A DNA stretch of 64,000 bases. It comes from Ideonella paludis (GTDB taxonomy: Bacteria; Pseudomonadota; Gammaproteobacteria; Burkholderiales; Burkholderiaceae_C). The translations under genes were made by a program, and so were the position numbers. The notes under the pieces were generated by a model, which was not told the DNA's origin, did no database searches, and saw nothing but the letters and a program-made list of their open reading frames with translations. Positions 12,832 through 22,237 of this stretch are shown here, one piece after another; position 1 is the stretch's first letter; every line of letters begins with the position of its first letter. The stretch lies in the NCBI RefSeq assembly GCF_018069865.1, contig NZ_JAGQDG010000002.1, positions 558,001-622,000 on the forward strand, written 5' to 3'.

Positions 12832-13983
12832 ATGACCGCCACGCTGCGTCTGGTCGAAGACCTGCTCACCCGCCCTTCCGTCACCCCTGCCGACCATGGC
12901 TGTCAAGCCTTGATTGCCCAGCGGCTCTCCGCCCTGGGCTTTGTCTGCGAACACCTGCCCTTCGGGCCGGACACCTTCCGGGTGGACAACCTGTGGGCCG
13001 TCCATGACTCGGGTGTGGCGGGGCCCACAGTTGTCTTCGCCGGCCATACGGATGTGGTGCCTACCGGCCCGCTGGCCCAATGGCACAGCGAGCCCTTTGT
13101 GCCCACCTACCGCGACGGCAAGCTCTACGGCCGTGGAGCCGCCGACATGAAGACCTCGGTCGCCGCCATGGTGGTGGCTGCCGAGGAGTTTGTGCGTGCC
13201 GTCCCTCAGCACACCGGCCGCATTGCTTTTTTGCTGACCAGTGACGAAGAAGGCCCTTCCGTCGATGGCACGGTCAAGGTCGTGCAACACCTGCAAGCGC
13301 GGGGCGAGAAGCTCGATGCCTGCATCGTCGGCGAGCCGACCTCGGTCAACAGCTTGGGCGATGTCATCAAGAACGGGCGCCGCGGCTCGCTCTCGGGCAA
13401 GCTCACCGTCACCGGCGTGCAAGGGCATGTGGCCTACCCCCAGTTGGCCAAGAACCCAGTGCACCTGGCAGCCCCGGCCTTGGCCGAGTTGGCGGCCATC
13501 GCTTGGGACGAGGGCAACGAGTACTTCCCGCCCACCACCTGGCAAATCTCCAACATCCACGCTGGCACCGGTGCCACCAATGTGATCCCCGGTGAGCTGG
13601 TAGTGGACTTCAACTTCCGCTTCTCCACCGCCTCCACCCCGCAGGGCTTGAAGGACCGTGTGGCGCGGGTGCTGGACAGGCACCAGTTGCAATGGCGGGT
13701 CGATTGGGTGCTGGGCGGCGAGCCCTTCCTCACCCCGGTGGGCAGCTTGGTCACGGCCTTGAGCGAGGCCATCCGCGCCGAGACCGGCCTGCAGACCGAA
13801 CTCTCCACCACGGGTGGTACGTCCGATGGCCGCTTCATCGCCAAGGTCTGCCCCCAGGTGGTGGAGTTTGGGCCGGTGAACGCCACCATCCACAAGATCG
13901 ACGAGCATGTGGCGGTGGACGCCATCGAGCCGCTCAAGAACATTTACCGCCGCACGCTTGAAGCGCTGCTGAGCCCGCGATGA
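12832..13983 (+). CDS. dapE: Succinyl-diaminopimelate desuccinylase
   Basis: A 383-residue dinuclear-zinc M20 peptidase-family enzyme that hydrolyses N-succinyl-LL-DAP to LL-DAP and succinate. Metal and catalytic motifs are [46 protein letters not shown] and [15 protein letters not shown]. The ATG at 12832 ([19 protein letters not shown]) follows the pilU-like stop by 22 bp. A longer frame from 12760 would overlap pilU and lacks family support. Two dap steps plus DapC in one block make this a lysine/peptidoglycan operon. Confidence 0.96.
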   Translation: MTATLRLVEDLLTRPSVTPADHGCQALIAQRLSALGFVCEHLPFGPDTFRVDNLWAVHDSGVAGPTVVFAGHTDVVPTGPLAQWHSEPFVPTYRDGKLYGRGAADMKTSVAAMVVAAEEFVRAVPQHTGRIAFLLTSDEEGPSVDGTVKVVQHLQARGEKLDACIVGEPTSVNSLGDVIKNGRRGSLSGKLTVTGVQGHVAYPQLAKNPVHLAAPALAELAAIAWDEGNEYFPPTTWQISNIHAGTGATNVIPGELVVDFNFRFSTASTPQGLKDRVARVLDRHQLQWRVDWVLGGEPFLTPVGSLVTALSEAIRAETGLQTELSTTGGTSDGRFIAKVCPQVVEFGPVNATIHKIDEHVAVDAIEPLKNIYRRTLEALLSPR

Positions 13984-13993
13984 AAGCATCCCC

Positions 13994-14860
13994 ATGACGG
14001 TGATCGAGTTGATCAACACCCAAGCCGCCCGCCTCACCGAGGCGGGCGTTTCATTTGGCCACGGCACCACCAATGCCTTTGACGAGGCGGCCTGGTTGGT
14101 GCTGTGGGCGCTGCAACACCCGCTCGACGCCTTGGATGATGTGGCTGACAGCACCGTGAATACCGCAGACCAGCAGCGCGTCAGCGACCTGGTGAGCCAG
14201 CGCATCAGCACGCGCAAGCCCGCCGCTTACCTGACGGGCGAGGCCTGGCTGCAAGGCGTGCCCTTCACGGTGGATGAACGCGTGATCGTGCCGCGATCTT
14301 TGATCGCCGAATGCTTGGCCGAGGGCAGCATCGACACCTTCCTCGGTGAACACACCCAGCAGGTGCTGGACCTCTGCACCGGCAACGGCAGCCTGGCCGT
14401 GCTCTCGGCCATGGCCTGGCCGGATGTCCAGGTGACCGGCGCCGATCTCTCCGCCGACGCCCTGGCCGTCGCCGCCTTGAATGTGCAGCGCCATGGTTTA
14501 AGCGATCGCATCCGCTTGGCCCAAGGTGATGGCCTCGCGGCCGTGGGTGACGCGGTCTTCGACCTCATCCTCTGCAACCCCCCTTACGTCAACAGCGCCT
14601 CCATGGCTGCGCTGCCCGCCGAATACCGGGCCGAGCCCGAGTTGGCCCTGGCCGGCGGCGATGACGGCATGGACTTCATCCGCCACCTTTTGGCCCAAGC
14701 GCCCCAGCACCTCAGCGAGCACGGCGTACTGGTGCTGGAGATCGGCCACGAGCGGCCGTTCTTTGAAGCGGCATTCCCCACGCTCGACGTGATGTGGCTC
14801 AGCACCAGCGCGGGGGATGATCAGGTGCTGTTGGTGGAGCGAGAGGCGCTGCTGAGATAG
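13994..14860 (+). CDS. prmB: 50S ribosomal protein L3 glutamine N5-methyltransferase
   Basis: A 288-residue class I SAM methyltransferase of the HemK/PrmB group. It has the SAM-binding motif DLCTGNGSLAV (126-136), the acidic loop GADLS, and the glutamine-binding catalytic motif NPPY (195-198). The N-terminal helical domain and RKPAAYLTGEAWLQGVPF with PRSLIAE are PrmB-type; PrmC usually has PRPDTE at this place. It methylates a glutamine of ribosomal protein L3. It starts 10 bp after dapE. Its last 40 bp overlap the convergent pterin dehydratase gene. Confidence 0.92.
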   Translation: MTVIELINTQAARLTEAGVSFGHGTTNAFDEAAWLVLWALQHPLDALDDVADSTVNTADQQRVSDLVSQRISTRKPAAYLTGEAWLQGVPFTVDERVIVPRSLIAECLAEGSIDTFLGEHTQQVLDLCTGNGSLAVLSAMAWPDVQVTGADLSADALAVAALNVQRHGLSDRIRLAQGDGLAAVGDAVFDLILCNPPYVNSASMAALPAEYRAEPELALAGGDDGMDFIRHLLAQAPQHLSEHGVLVLEIGHERPFFEAAFPTLDVMWLSTSAGDDQVLLVEREALLR

Positions 14861-15216
14861 AGCGCTTCCACGGCCAAGGCAGCCTCCATGTCTAAGGCAG
14901 TGAGCCTTTGGCCGGCATCCCAGGTCGTGAACGTCAGGGTCAACTCACGCCAGTTGCTCTCGATGCGAGGATGGTGGTTCAGGGCCTCCAAGGGCTCCAC
15001 CAAAGTCTGCAAAAAAGCCATCGCCTCCGGAAAGCTGGCAAAGCGCCAAGACCTCTGCAGGCCTTGCCGCGCGGGCGCCCCACTCGCATCAGAGCCAGAA
15101 GAGCCACAAGGGCCGAGCGTGACCACGCGCCAATCGGGCAGCGCTGGCAAGGCTCGGGCCACTTCCTCGTCGCACAACGCTGCAAGGCGGGGCCGCTCAG
15201 AGTGGGTGGCAGACAT
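14821..15216 (-). CDS. phhB: 4a-hydroxytetrahydrobiopterin dehydratase (PCD/DCoH family)
   Basis: A 131-residue pterin-4a-carbinolamine dehydratase. The family signature is visible as EALNHHPRIESNWRELTLTFTTWDAGQRLTALDMEAA, with the paired histidines and following Trp/Thr segment. It recycles pterin cofactor for aromatic amino acid hydroxylases, though no phenylalanine hydroxylase is present here. The ATG at 15216 has a GAGGA ribosome-binding site. The frame extends upstream to 15294 without family support. A Gly/Ser/Ala insertion (GPCGSSGSDASGAPARQG) interrupts the N-terminal half. The 3' end overlaps prmB tail-to-tail by 40 bp. Confidence 0.85.
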   Translation of the reverse strand: MSATHSERPRLAALCDEEVARALPALPDWRVVTLGPCGSSGSDASGAPARQGLQRSWRFASFPEAMAFLQTLVEPLEALNHHPRIESNWRELTLTFTTWDAGQRLTALDMEAALAVEALYLSSASRSTNST

Positions 15217-15465
15217 GGCAAGGTCCTCGTCCGTGGCTTGAAATTGCGCAGTCCGCAGCTTGCGTCCTTTTCGGTCTGCGCGTCGTGCGGCCACGATAGC
15301 CGATAATCCGCCCCAGCTTGCCCCACGCCACGCTTGGCCTCGGGGCCACTGGCTTCACCGCCGACAAGCTCACCGCGCGGGGTGCCTGACGCGGCCCTCT
15401 TCCCAACCCGCTTGCTTCGGTGCACCAGCACCTGTCTGGCTGCATTCGCTCCTGAACTCTTCGGC

Positions 15466-17475
15466 ATGATCACCCTTCGCAATCTGACCCTGCGCCGCGG
15501 CACCAAAGTGGTGTTGGACAGCGCCTCTGTCACCCTCAACCCTGGCGAAAAGGTGGGCCTGATTGGCCGCAACGGCGCGGGCAAGTCCAGCTTGTTTTCG
15601 CTGCTGGCAGGGCGGCTGCAGGCCGACGGCGGCGACTTTGAAATGCCGCCCAAGTGGCAGTTGACCGAAGTGGCGCAGGCCATGCCTGAAACCGAGGACT
15701 CGGCCACCGAGTTTGTGTTGCAAGGCGATATGCCGCTGATGCGCGCCCAGGCCGCGCTGGATGCGGCCCTGGCCGCCGATGACGGCAATGCCATGGCTGA
15801 AGCCTATGTGGCGCTGGAAGAAGCCGGCAGCTTTGACGCCCGGGCCCGCGCCCAGGCCTTGCTGATGGGCTTGGGCTTCAAGAGCGAACAGTTGGAAGCC
15901 CCGGTCAACAGCTTCTCGGGCGGTTGGCGCATGCGCTTGCAACTGGCCCGCGCGCTGATGTGCCCGGCCGATTTGATGCTGCTGGACGAGCCGACCAACC
16001 ACTTGGACTTGGACGCCCTGGTGTGGCTGGAAAACTGGCTCAGCCGCTATGTGGGCACGCTCTTGGTGATCAGCCATGACCGCGAGTTTTTGGATGCCAT
16101 CACCCGGGTCACCCTGCACCTTGAAGACGCCAAGCTGACGCGCTACGGCGGCAACTACACGACCTTTGAGGAACTGCGCGCCGAGCGCATGGAGCACCAA
16201 GCCGCCGCCTTCGCCAAGCAGCAAGAGCGCATTGCCCACCTGCAGCACTTCATCGACCGCTTCAAGGCCAAGGCCACCAAGGCCAAGCAGGCGCAGAGCC
16301 GGGTCAAGGCCTTGGCCCGGATGGAAAAGCTGGCGCCGGTGCTCACGGCCAGCGACTTCACCTTTGAGTTCCGCGAACCGCAAAGCCTGCCCAACCCCAT
16401 GCTGGCGATGAGCGATGTCATTTCCGGGTATGCCAAGGCCAACCCAGACGGCAGCGACAAGCCCATTGTTCACAACATCAACCGCACCGTGCTGGCCGGC
16501 CAGCGCATCGGCATCTTGGGCGCCAACGGCCAAGGCAAGTCCACGGTGGTCAAAACCATCGCGCGCATGCACCCGGCCCTGGCGGGCACCATGACCGAGG
16601 GCAAGGGCTTATCCATTGGTTATTTTGCGCAGCAGGAGATGGACTTGCTGCATGCCGACGACACTCCGCTGCAGCACATGACCCGCCTGGCCAAGACCCT
16701 TGGCATGGACGCACGCGAGCAAGAGCTGCGCAACTTCTTGGGCCAGTTCCGCTTTGTGGATGAGATGGTGCACCAGGTCATCGGCACCTTGTCGGGCGGC
16801 GAGAAAGCACGCTTGGTGCTGGGCAGCTTGGTGTGGCAGCGCCCCAACCTGCTGTTGCTGGACGAGCCGACCAACCACCTGGACCTGACCACGCGTGAAG
16901 CGCTCTCTATGGCGCTCAATGAGTTTGAGGGCACGGTGATGCTGGTCAGCCACGACCGGGCCTTGCTGCGCGAGACCTGCGACGAGTTTTGGCTGGTGGC
17001 CGATGGCGCGCTCAAGCCCTTTGATGGCGACTTGGACGACTATCAAAAGTGGCTGGTCGAGCGCAGCCGCGAGGCCCAACGCGCTCTGAACGAGGCCAAT
17101 GGCAAAGGCGCCAAGAAGGCAGCCGCTGCTGCTGCCAAGCCGGCCCCTGCAGCGGCACCCGTGGCTGCCGCAGCGCCTGCAGCCGCCCCCGCACCGCGCA
17201 ACGCGGACCGCAAGGCCTCGGCCGCCGCCCGCCAGCAACTGGCGGCCAAGACCCGACCCCTGCGCAATGAGCTGAGCACGGTGGACCAGCGCATGGAAAA
17301 GCTAGGCCAAGAGCGCAGTGACATTGAAGCGCAGATCGTGGCCGGGGCCCTCAGTGGCCCCGACATGGCCGAGGCCGGCCGCCGCCTCAACCACATCGCC
17401 GCCGAAGTGGCGATGTTGGAGGAGCGTTGGCTGGAGCTGACCGGCGAGATCGAGGCGATCGAAGCCGCCGGCTGA
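15466..17475 (+). CDS. ABC-F family ATPase, YheS-like
   Basis: A 669-residue soluble protein with two ATP-binding cassettes and no membrane segments, the ABC-F type acting on the ribosome. Cassette 1 has GRNGAGKSS, LSGG-like FSGGWRMRLQLARAL and LMLLDEPTNHLDL. Cassette 2 has GANGQGKST, LSGGEKARLVLG and LLLLDEPTNHLDL. The inter-cassette arm is basic (FKAKATKAKQAQSRVKAL). After cassette 2 comes an Ala/Pro/Lys-rich linker and a C-terminal coiled coil. MITLRNLTLRRGTKVVLDSA and WQLTEVAQ match YheS. The ATG at 15466 is preferred over an upstream frame start at 15334, which lacks family similarity. Confidence 0.92.
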   Translation: MITLRNLTLRRGTKVVLDSASVTLNPGEKVGLIGRNGAGKSSLFSLLAGRLQADGGDFEMPPKWQLTEVAQAMPETEDSATEFVLQGDMPLMRAQAALDAALAADDGNAMAEAYVALEEAGSFDARARAQALLMGLGFKSEQLEAPVNSFSGGWRMRLQLARALMCPADLMLLDEPTNHLDLDALVWLENWLSRYVGTLLVISHDREFLDAITRVTLHLEDAKLTRYGGNYTTFEELRAERMEHQAAAFAKQQERIAHLQHFIDRFKAKATKAKQAQSRVKALARMEKLAPVLTASDFTFEFREPQSLPNPMLAMSDVISGYAKANPDGSDKPIVHNINRTVLAGQRIGILGANGQGKSTVVKTIARMHPALAGTMTEGKGLSIGYFAQQEMDLLHADDTPLQHMTRLAKTLGMDAREQELRNFLGQFRFVDEMVHQVIGTLSGGEKARLVLGSLVWQRPNLLLLDEPTNHLDLTTREALSMALNEFEGTVMLVSHDRALLRETCDEFWLVADGALKPFDGDLDDYQKWLVERSREAQRALNEANGKGAKKAAAAAAKPAPAAAPVAAAAPAAAPAPRNADRKASAAARQQLAAKTRPLRNELSTVDQRMEKLGQERSDIEAQIVAGALSGPDMAEAGRRLNHIAAEVAMLEERWLELTGEIEAIEAAG

Positions 17476-17559
17476 ACCTGCCTAAGGAAAGTACCTCGCC
17501 CACAACGCAAGTCGCGCCACTAGACTCCGGGATCAAGCTATCAAACTGAGGAGAGTGCC

Positions 17560-17922
17560 TTGCCGATCAGTCATTTTCACGACCTTGCTGCTGCCATCGT
17601 CGTCGCAGGACTAGCTGTGAGTACCAACGTGGAGGCAGCATGCGCCAGCAACTCCCAAACCGATCCCGGTGCGTGTACCGATGTCAAAACGACTTTGCTG
17701 TATGTCGACGGCACCGATGCGTATGTCGGGGTCAACAGCAGTGTGTCTAGCCTCACCTGCGTGCCTCCGGGTGGCAGCCTCTTGAAGCTCCCAGGCACTC
17801 TACCGAACTTCAAAGTGATTTATTCGACATTGCTCGCAGCCCAACTGTCTTCGCGTAACGTGAATATTCGGTTGTTGCCGGGCACTTCTGAATGCACCAT
17901 CACTTACGTCACGATGCCCTGA
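17560..17922 (+). CDS. Small secreted cysteine-containing protein (family copy A)
   Basis: A 120-residue protein with a signal peptide (MPISHFHDLAAAIVVAGLAV...VEA-A), starting at a TTG with a good GAGGAG site six bases upstream. The mature part shows the pattern shared by ten small genes in the window: a VTT-LLY-like first strand, a central cysteine (LTCVPPGG), a helix-like YSTLLAAQLSSR, then strand VNIRLL and a final cysteine (SECTITYV). It is closest to the copy at 49160-49516 (TCVPPGGSLLKLPG versus NCTPVSGSHLTLPG). It is the only copy on the plus strand, ending 2 bp from the PilN-like gene. Function unknown. Confidence 0.65.
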   Translation: MPISHFHDLAAAIVVAGLAVSTNVEAACASNSQTDPGACTDVKTTLLYVDGTDAYVGVNSSVSSLTCVPPGGSLLKLPGTLPNFKVIYSTLLAAQLSSRNVNIRLLPGTSECTITYVTMP

Positions 17923-17924
17923 TT

Positions 17925-18452
17925 TCATAGATCCTGGCTTGCGCACCGCCCCTGCACCCTCGCCCAAATCTCTCCCCCTGGTTGGTAGGTGGCTTCCGTC
18001 AGCGTCCATTGCCAACAGGCGGGGTTCAGACCTTCGCTCTGAAGGTTTTGTTCTTGAAGCCAACGCAACAAGAGGTCGTAGCTGGGGGCTCGCACCTCCA
18101 GCCTGACCAAACCGTCTGTGGCTGAGAGTTCCAGGGCGCTGAGGGTGACACCTGCCGTCAGGTTGCCCTCTAGCGCCGCCAGTGCTGTTGGCCAAGGCCA
18201 TTGCGCATGGCGCATGAAAGAGCGGGCCGCTTCGTCATAAGGGGCTGCCGGTCTTGCTGGAGGGGCTTGAACCTGTACTTTCTGCTCGCTGCTGGCTCTG
18301 GCCGCCAAAGCCTGTTGGCGCGCCAAGTCATCTTGCAGGCTTGCCGCCTTCCAGGCCGCCCCTGCGGCTGCACAGGCCAGCATGGCCACAAGCCCCCAAG
18401 CCCAAGGGCCGGGTTTGGCGGGGGCCACAAAGTTGATGTCCAAGCGCACCAT
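17925..18452 (-). CDS. PilN/GspL-like inner-membrane assembly protein
   Basis: 175 residues from the ATG at 18452 (MVRLDINFVAPAKPGPW). A short cytoplasmic start is followed by one membrane segment (WAWGLVAMLACAAAGAAW), a short coiled-coil segment (SLQDDLARQQALAARASSEQK) and a periplasmic ferredoxin-like half (TLSALELSATDGLVRLEVRAPSYDLLLRWLQEQ). This is the topology of PilN and of the C-terminal half of GspL. The start overlaps the stop of the PilM-like gene (TGATG), so the two are translationally coupled. It is the last gene of the secretion-machine block. Assigned by topology and context, not strong identity. Confidence 0.65.
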   Translation of the reverse strand: MVRLDINFVAPAKPGPWAWGLVAMLACAAAGAAWKAASLQDDLARQQALAARASSEQKVQVQAPPARPAAPYDEAARSFMRHAQWPWPTALAALEGNLTAGVTLSALELSATDGLVRLEVRAPSYDLLLRWLQEQNLQSEGLNPACWQWTLTEATYQPGGEIWARVQGRCASQDL

Positions 18453-19120
18453 CACAAGCTTCCCGCCCGAGCCGGGTTCCATTGGGCTGATTGAACGGGC
18501 ACCTCAGAATGACTCAGACTCAAGCGCTGAAGCATGGCGTCTCGCGCCGCACCTTTGGGTGCGGGTATCCAGGTGTTGGCCCAGCTCACTTGGGTATTGT
18601 CGCCCTTGAGCAGCGTGACGCCGTCGGGGCATTCCGCCAGCAAGAGCGTGGGCTCAGCCCCCTGCTCAGTGCCTTGCGTAGTCTGGCTTTCTGTCCACCA
18701 GGGCCGAACCGCCGCCAACTGAACACCCAGTGCTTGCGTCTGCTTCTGGAGCGCATTCAACAAGGCAAGACTCGCCACGCAAGCCAGTTGCGGGCCATCC
18801 CCAGGCCAGCCGTTCAGCCACACCGTCGCGCCACCCTCCAGGCCCACGGCGGCTTGGGTTTGCGCTTGGGCCAAGGCCAGGGCCTCGGCCTCTGCCCACG
18901 ATTGGAGCCCGGCCACCTGGGGCACCAACAGGGGGCGGCACCAGCCTGCGCTGAGCCAGACTTGCAGCTTGGGCCGCCGCCAGCCACGGCCTGCAGGCTT
19001 GCCCAGCAATGCCAGAGCGGCCGCCACCACTGTTTCTGGCCCCGCAGACAAAGGCACTTGCACAGGCGCTTGGCCACCTAAGGCCACTTCGGAGCGGGCC
19101 ACATAAAGCTGCTGCATCAT
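18452..19120 (-). CDS. PilM/GspL-cytoplasmic-domain-like protein, reduced
   Basis: 222 residues, no signal peptide or membrane helix. Position (between GspE and a PilN-like gene) and the actin-like-fold flavour (VQVWLSAGWCRPLLVP ... VASLALLNALQKQTQALGVQLAAVRPW) suggest the cytoplasmic PilM/GspL role of linking the ATPase to the inner-membrane ring. It is much shorter than PilM (about 350 residues), and clear actin-type nucleotide motifs are not visible. Its ATG overlaps the GspE stop in an ATGA arrangement. Either a divergent GspL-N domain or a degenerate PilM. Confidence 0.5.
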   Translation of the reverse strand: MMQQLYVARSEVALGGQAPVQVPLSAGPETVVAAALALLGKPAGRGWRRPKLQVWLSAGWCRPLLVPQVAGLQSWAEAEALALAQAQTQAAVGLEGGATVWLNGWPGDGPQLACVASLALLNALQKQTQALGVQLAAVRPWWTESQTTQGTEQGAEPTLLLAECPDGVTLLKGDNTQVSWANTWIPAPKGAARDAMLQRLSLSHSEVPVQSAQWNPARAGSL

Positions 19121-20730
19121 GCGGCTAAGCCTATCACTCGCCGAACCTCGGCCACCGTGGTTTTGCCCTCTGCCACACAGTAAGCGCTCTGGCTTTGCAA
19201 AGACAGCACCCCGGCCGCCACCGCATGGTGCTTTAAGGCCGACAACGGTGCCAGGGTGGTCACCAAATCTCTCAGCGTGTCGTCCACGGCATGCACTTCT
19301 GCCACCACGAAGCGCCCTTTATAGCCCGTTTGGCGGCACTCAGGGCAGCCCACGGCAACGGGCACCTGCGGCAAGGCCACCCCGTGAGCCTCGGCCCAGT
19401 GCAGCTCGGCCTTGCTTGGCGGCCCCCAGCCCTGGCACTGTGGGCACAAGCGGCGCAACAAGCGCTGCACCACCACCCCATTGAGCGCCGACATAAACCC
19501 AAACATATCAATACCAAAGTGCCTGAAGCGCCCCACCACATCGCCCATGCTGTTGGCATGCACGGTGGTGAACACCAAATGGCCTGTTAAGGCGGATTGC
19601 ACCGCGATCTCAGCGGTTTCGGCATCCCGGATTTCACCCACCAGAATGCGGTCTGGGTCGTGCCGCAAGATGGACCGCAAGCCTTTGGCAAACGTCAAAC
19701 CCTTGCGCTCATTGACGGGGATCTGCAGCACCCCCGGCAGCTCATATTCCACCGGGTCTTCAATGGTGATGATCTTTTCCAGCCCCGTGTTGATCTCTGA
19801 CAGCGCCGCATACACGGTGGTGGTCTTGCCACTGCCGGTAGGCCCCGTCACCAAGAGCATGCCACTGGGCAAAGTAGCGAGCGCACGCACGGCATCAGCG
19901 GCGGCAGGTGCAAAGGCCAATGACGCGAGAGACACGCTGGCCTCTTGCCCACGAAGCTGAGACTTATCCAGCAGCCGCAGCACCGCATCTTCACCGTGCA
20001 CACTGGGCATGATGGAGACGCGCAAGTCCACCATCACACCCCCCACCTGCAGCCTAAAGCGCCCGTCTTGCGGAACGCGCCGCTCGGTGATGTCCAGCGC
20101 CGCCAACACCTTGATGCGGGAGATCACCTCTTGGGCACGTTGCGGGCCATCCATATGCGCATGGGGCACCATCACGCCATCCAGCCGCAGCTTGACGGTC
20201 ACGCCTTGGCGGTCGCACTCAAAGTGCACGTCGCTAGCACCGCCCCGAAAGCCCTGCACCAGCGCGTCGTCCACAAAGCTCACCACCGGGCCGGACACCT
20301 CAGGCCCCTGGCCCGTATGGACCTGCTCGGCGGCACCGGGCTCCAGCCACAGGCTCATCTGGGCGCGGGTCACAGCCACCACCTCCGGCCACTGGCCCAG
20401 CCGCGCGGCAAGGCGCTGCACCAAGCCTTCGTCCCATGGGTCTTCAAGGGCCAAGCGGGTGCTGCTGCGCGCCTCGTTCACCAAGACCACGGCATGGTGT
20501 TGGCGCGCCATGGTTGGGTCCCAGTGCTCAAAACTGGCCTGCCAGCCCGGCTCATCTACCCAAACTTTGATCCCCTCTTGGGCCCAGAGCTGGGCCGCCA
20601 ACAGTGCGGCATCTGGCTGCGCGCGCAGCAGCACATCCAGCACCGCGCCCGAACCCGCTTTGTGCTGCGCCCGGGCCTCTTCACACTGCTGGCGCAGCGG
20701 TTTGTGCGGCGTGGGTACAGAAGTGCTCAA
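19117..20730 (-). CDS. gspE: GspE/PilB-family secretion ATPase
   Basis: A 537-residue assembly ATPase for a type II secretion/type IV pilus-like system. An N-terminal domain (1-140) precedes the core, with Walker A GPTGSGKT (296-303), Asp box ITIEDPVEYEL, Walker B ILVGEIRDAETAEIA, and HANSMGDVVGRF. A zinc-binding tetracysteine loop CPQC ... CPEC is typical of GspE/PilB and absent from PilT. The start is a TTG overlapping the gspF stop (TTGA); no upstream ATG is available. It powers pseudopilus assembly in the cytoplasm. Confidence 0.92.
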   Translation of the reverse strand: MSTSVPTPHKPLRQQCEEARAQHKAGSGAVLDVLLRAQPDAALLAAQLWAQEGIKVWVDEPGWQASFEHWDPTMARQHHAVVLVNEARSSTRLALEDPWDEGLVQRLAARLGQWPEVVAVTRAQMSLWLEPGAAEQVHTGQGPEVSGPVVSFVDDALVQGFRGGASDVHFECDRQGVTVKLRLDGVMVPHAHMDGPQRAQEVISRIKVLAALDITERRVPQDGRFRLQVGGVMVDLRVSIMPSVHGEDAVLRLLDKSQLRGQEASVSLASLAFAPAAADAVRALATLPSGMLLVTGPTGSGKTTTVYAALSEINTGLEKIITIEDPVEYELPGVLQIPVNERKGLTFAKGLRSILRHDPDRILVGEIRDAETAEIAVQSALTGHLVFTTVHANSMGDVVGRFRHFGIDMFGFMSALNGVVVQRLLRRLCPQCQGWGPPSKAELHWAEAHGVALPQVPVAVGCPECRQTGYKGRFVVAEVHAVDDTLRDLVTTLAPLSALKHHAVAAGVLSLQSQSAYCVAEGKTTVAEVRRVIGLAA

Positions 20731-21929
20731 CGCCCCACCCCCACCTGGCCAGCCATGTCAAAAATAGGCATGTACATCATCACCACCACGCCGCCCACCA
20801 CCAGTGCCACCAAGAGCAATAACAAGGGCTCAGCAATGCGGGTGGCCCGCTCCACAAAAGTGGTGAAGCGTAAGGCATGCCGGTCTGCCACGGTTTGCAG
20901 CACGGTGTCAAAACCGCCGGCGCGCTCGCCCACGGCCAGCAGGCGCTGGGTCACGGCATCTGCCAAGCCAGCGTGCGCAAAGGCCTGAGCCACGGCGCAG
21001 CCCTTGGCAATCTCCAAGCGCGCAAGGGCCACGCCCCGCTGCAAATCTGGGCTCAAGCCCAAGCCTTCACACACCTGCAAGGCCTCGCTCAGCGGGTAGC
21101 CCCCGCGGAACATCAAGGCCAGCGCATGGTACAGCCTGGCCAAACCGAACTGACCCCACTCTTGGGCCAGCCAAGGCACACGGGACACTGCTGCCAATAG
21201 CCAATGCTTGAGCAAGCCTTGGCGAGCCGCCCAGCCCAGGCCAAACGCCGATAACGCCGCCGCCACCGCCAACCACCAGCCCTGGGCCTGCAGCGCACCG
21301 CTCAGCCACAGCACCGCTTGAGTCAGCCCACTGATCTCTTGGGGCATGTCCGCATAAATACGAGAAAAGCGGGGAATGACAAAGCCCAACAAAAACAAGG
21401 TGATCAGCCCCCCCAAGCCCACCACCAAGGCCGGGTAGATGGCCGCACTCACCACCTGGCGGCGCAGCCGCTCCAGCAGCTCGTCATAGCGCAAATAATC
21501 GTCCAGCGCCTCCACCAGCTTGCTGCTGCGCTCGGCCGCCGTCACACTGGCCACCAGCACCGCCGGGAAACGCCCACAACTCAGCATGGCTTGCGACAAG
21601 CCCTGCCCCTGCTGCAGATAGCCCAGTAAGGTTTGCTGTACCTCCGCCCGAGTGGAGTGGGGCTCAGCCGACAAGCCCATGGTGTCGATGGCCTCAACAA
21701 CCGTCATGCCAGAGCGCAACAAGGTGCGCAGCTCTCGGCACCACCAAGCCACTTCCCACGGCGCAGCGCGTTGAGTTTGCCCACCCTGCGAGGCTCCCTG
21801 CTCCAAGCCCAGAACTGTCAGGCCTTGCGCTTGCAGCGCCATGCCCGCTGCCGCCTCATCGGGCGCCTCAATGGGGCGCAGGATCACGGCAGAGGCCTTG
21901 GGGTCGAGGACGCGGGCTTGGAACTGCAA
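20727..21929 (-). CDS. gspF: GspF/PilC-family inner-membrane platform protein
   Basis: A 400-residue polytopic protein with the duplicated T2SSF domain: WWCRELRTLLRSGMTVVEAIDTM ... LGYLQQGQGLSQAM, and LARLYHALALMFRGGYPLSEALQVCEG ... AQAFAHAGLADAVTQRLLAVGERAGGFDTVLQ. Three membrane segments are visible, the last near the C-terminus (PLLLLLVALVVGGVVVMMYMPIFDM). It is the rotary platform acted on by GspE. It starts at TTG 21929 and is the first machine gene after the toxin insert. The typical short N-terminal strand (MQFQARVLDPKAS) indicates it is complete. Confidence 0.92.
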   Translation of the reverse strand: MQFQARVLDPKASAVILRPIEAPDEAAAGMALQAQGLTVLGLEQGASQGGQTQRAAPWEVAWWCRELRTLLRSGMTVVEAIDTMGLSAEPHSTRAEVQQTLLGYLQQGQGLSQAMLSCGRFPAVLVASVTAAERSSKLVEALDDYLRYDELLERLRRQVVSAAIYPALVVGLGGLITLFLLGFVIPRFSRIYADMPQEISGLTQAVLWLSGALQAQGWWLAVAAALSAFGLGWAARQGLLKHWLLAAVSRVPWLAQEWGQFGLARLYHALALMFRGGYPLSEALQVCEGLGLSPDLQRGVALARLEIAKGCAVAQAFAHAGLADAVTQRLLAVGERAGGFDTVLQTVADRHALRFTTFVERATRIAEPLLLLLVALVVGGVVVMMYMPIFDMAGQVGVGR

Positions 21930-22237
21930 AATGACCTACCGGGGTTGAAAGCAAATTCGTATGAATCCGAGATGGAACGTGGTGCCGCTTTTAGCGGCAA
22001 AACGGGGCCCTTTCGAACCTGGATCCTCCCTCGTTAACTGCCCAGTCTCAAAAGCGCAGGCTGCCGGCACTTACGCAGTAAGCACAGACGCAACACCAGA
22101 GCTTCCTGAATCAACGCTGAGCCGCCCCCACAGCTTGAGATCAATGAGTCAATAGCAAAATCTTGGAGATTAATTCATGAATCCTGCAAGGTGGCCAACT
22201 CTATTTTACGGCCGGTAGAGTGAGCAAAAAATAGACT
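21930..22237. other. Intergenic stretch upstream of gspF
   Basis: No gene seen. It contains a perfect hairpin GCCGCT-TTT-AGCGGC (21984-21998) without a T run, about 55 bp before the gspF start, and otherwise unremarkable sequence. A promoter for the gspF-gspE part of the split machine would have to lie here if that part is not read through from upstream genes. It is also one boundary of the toxin insert. Confidence 0.5.

Noticed and set aside
10548-12884. 778-codon minus-strand frame opposite dapD and the pilU-like gene
   Set aside because: Shadow frame; the plus strand encodes complete DapD and an ATPase with all motifs.
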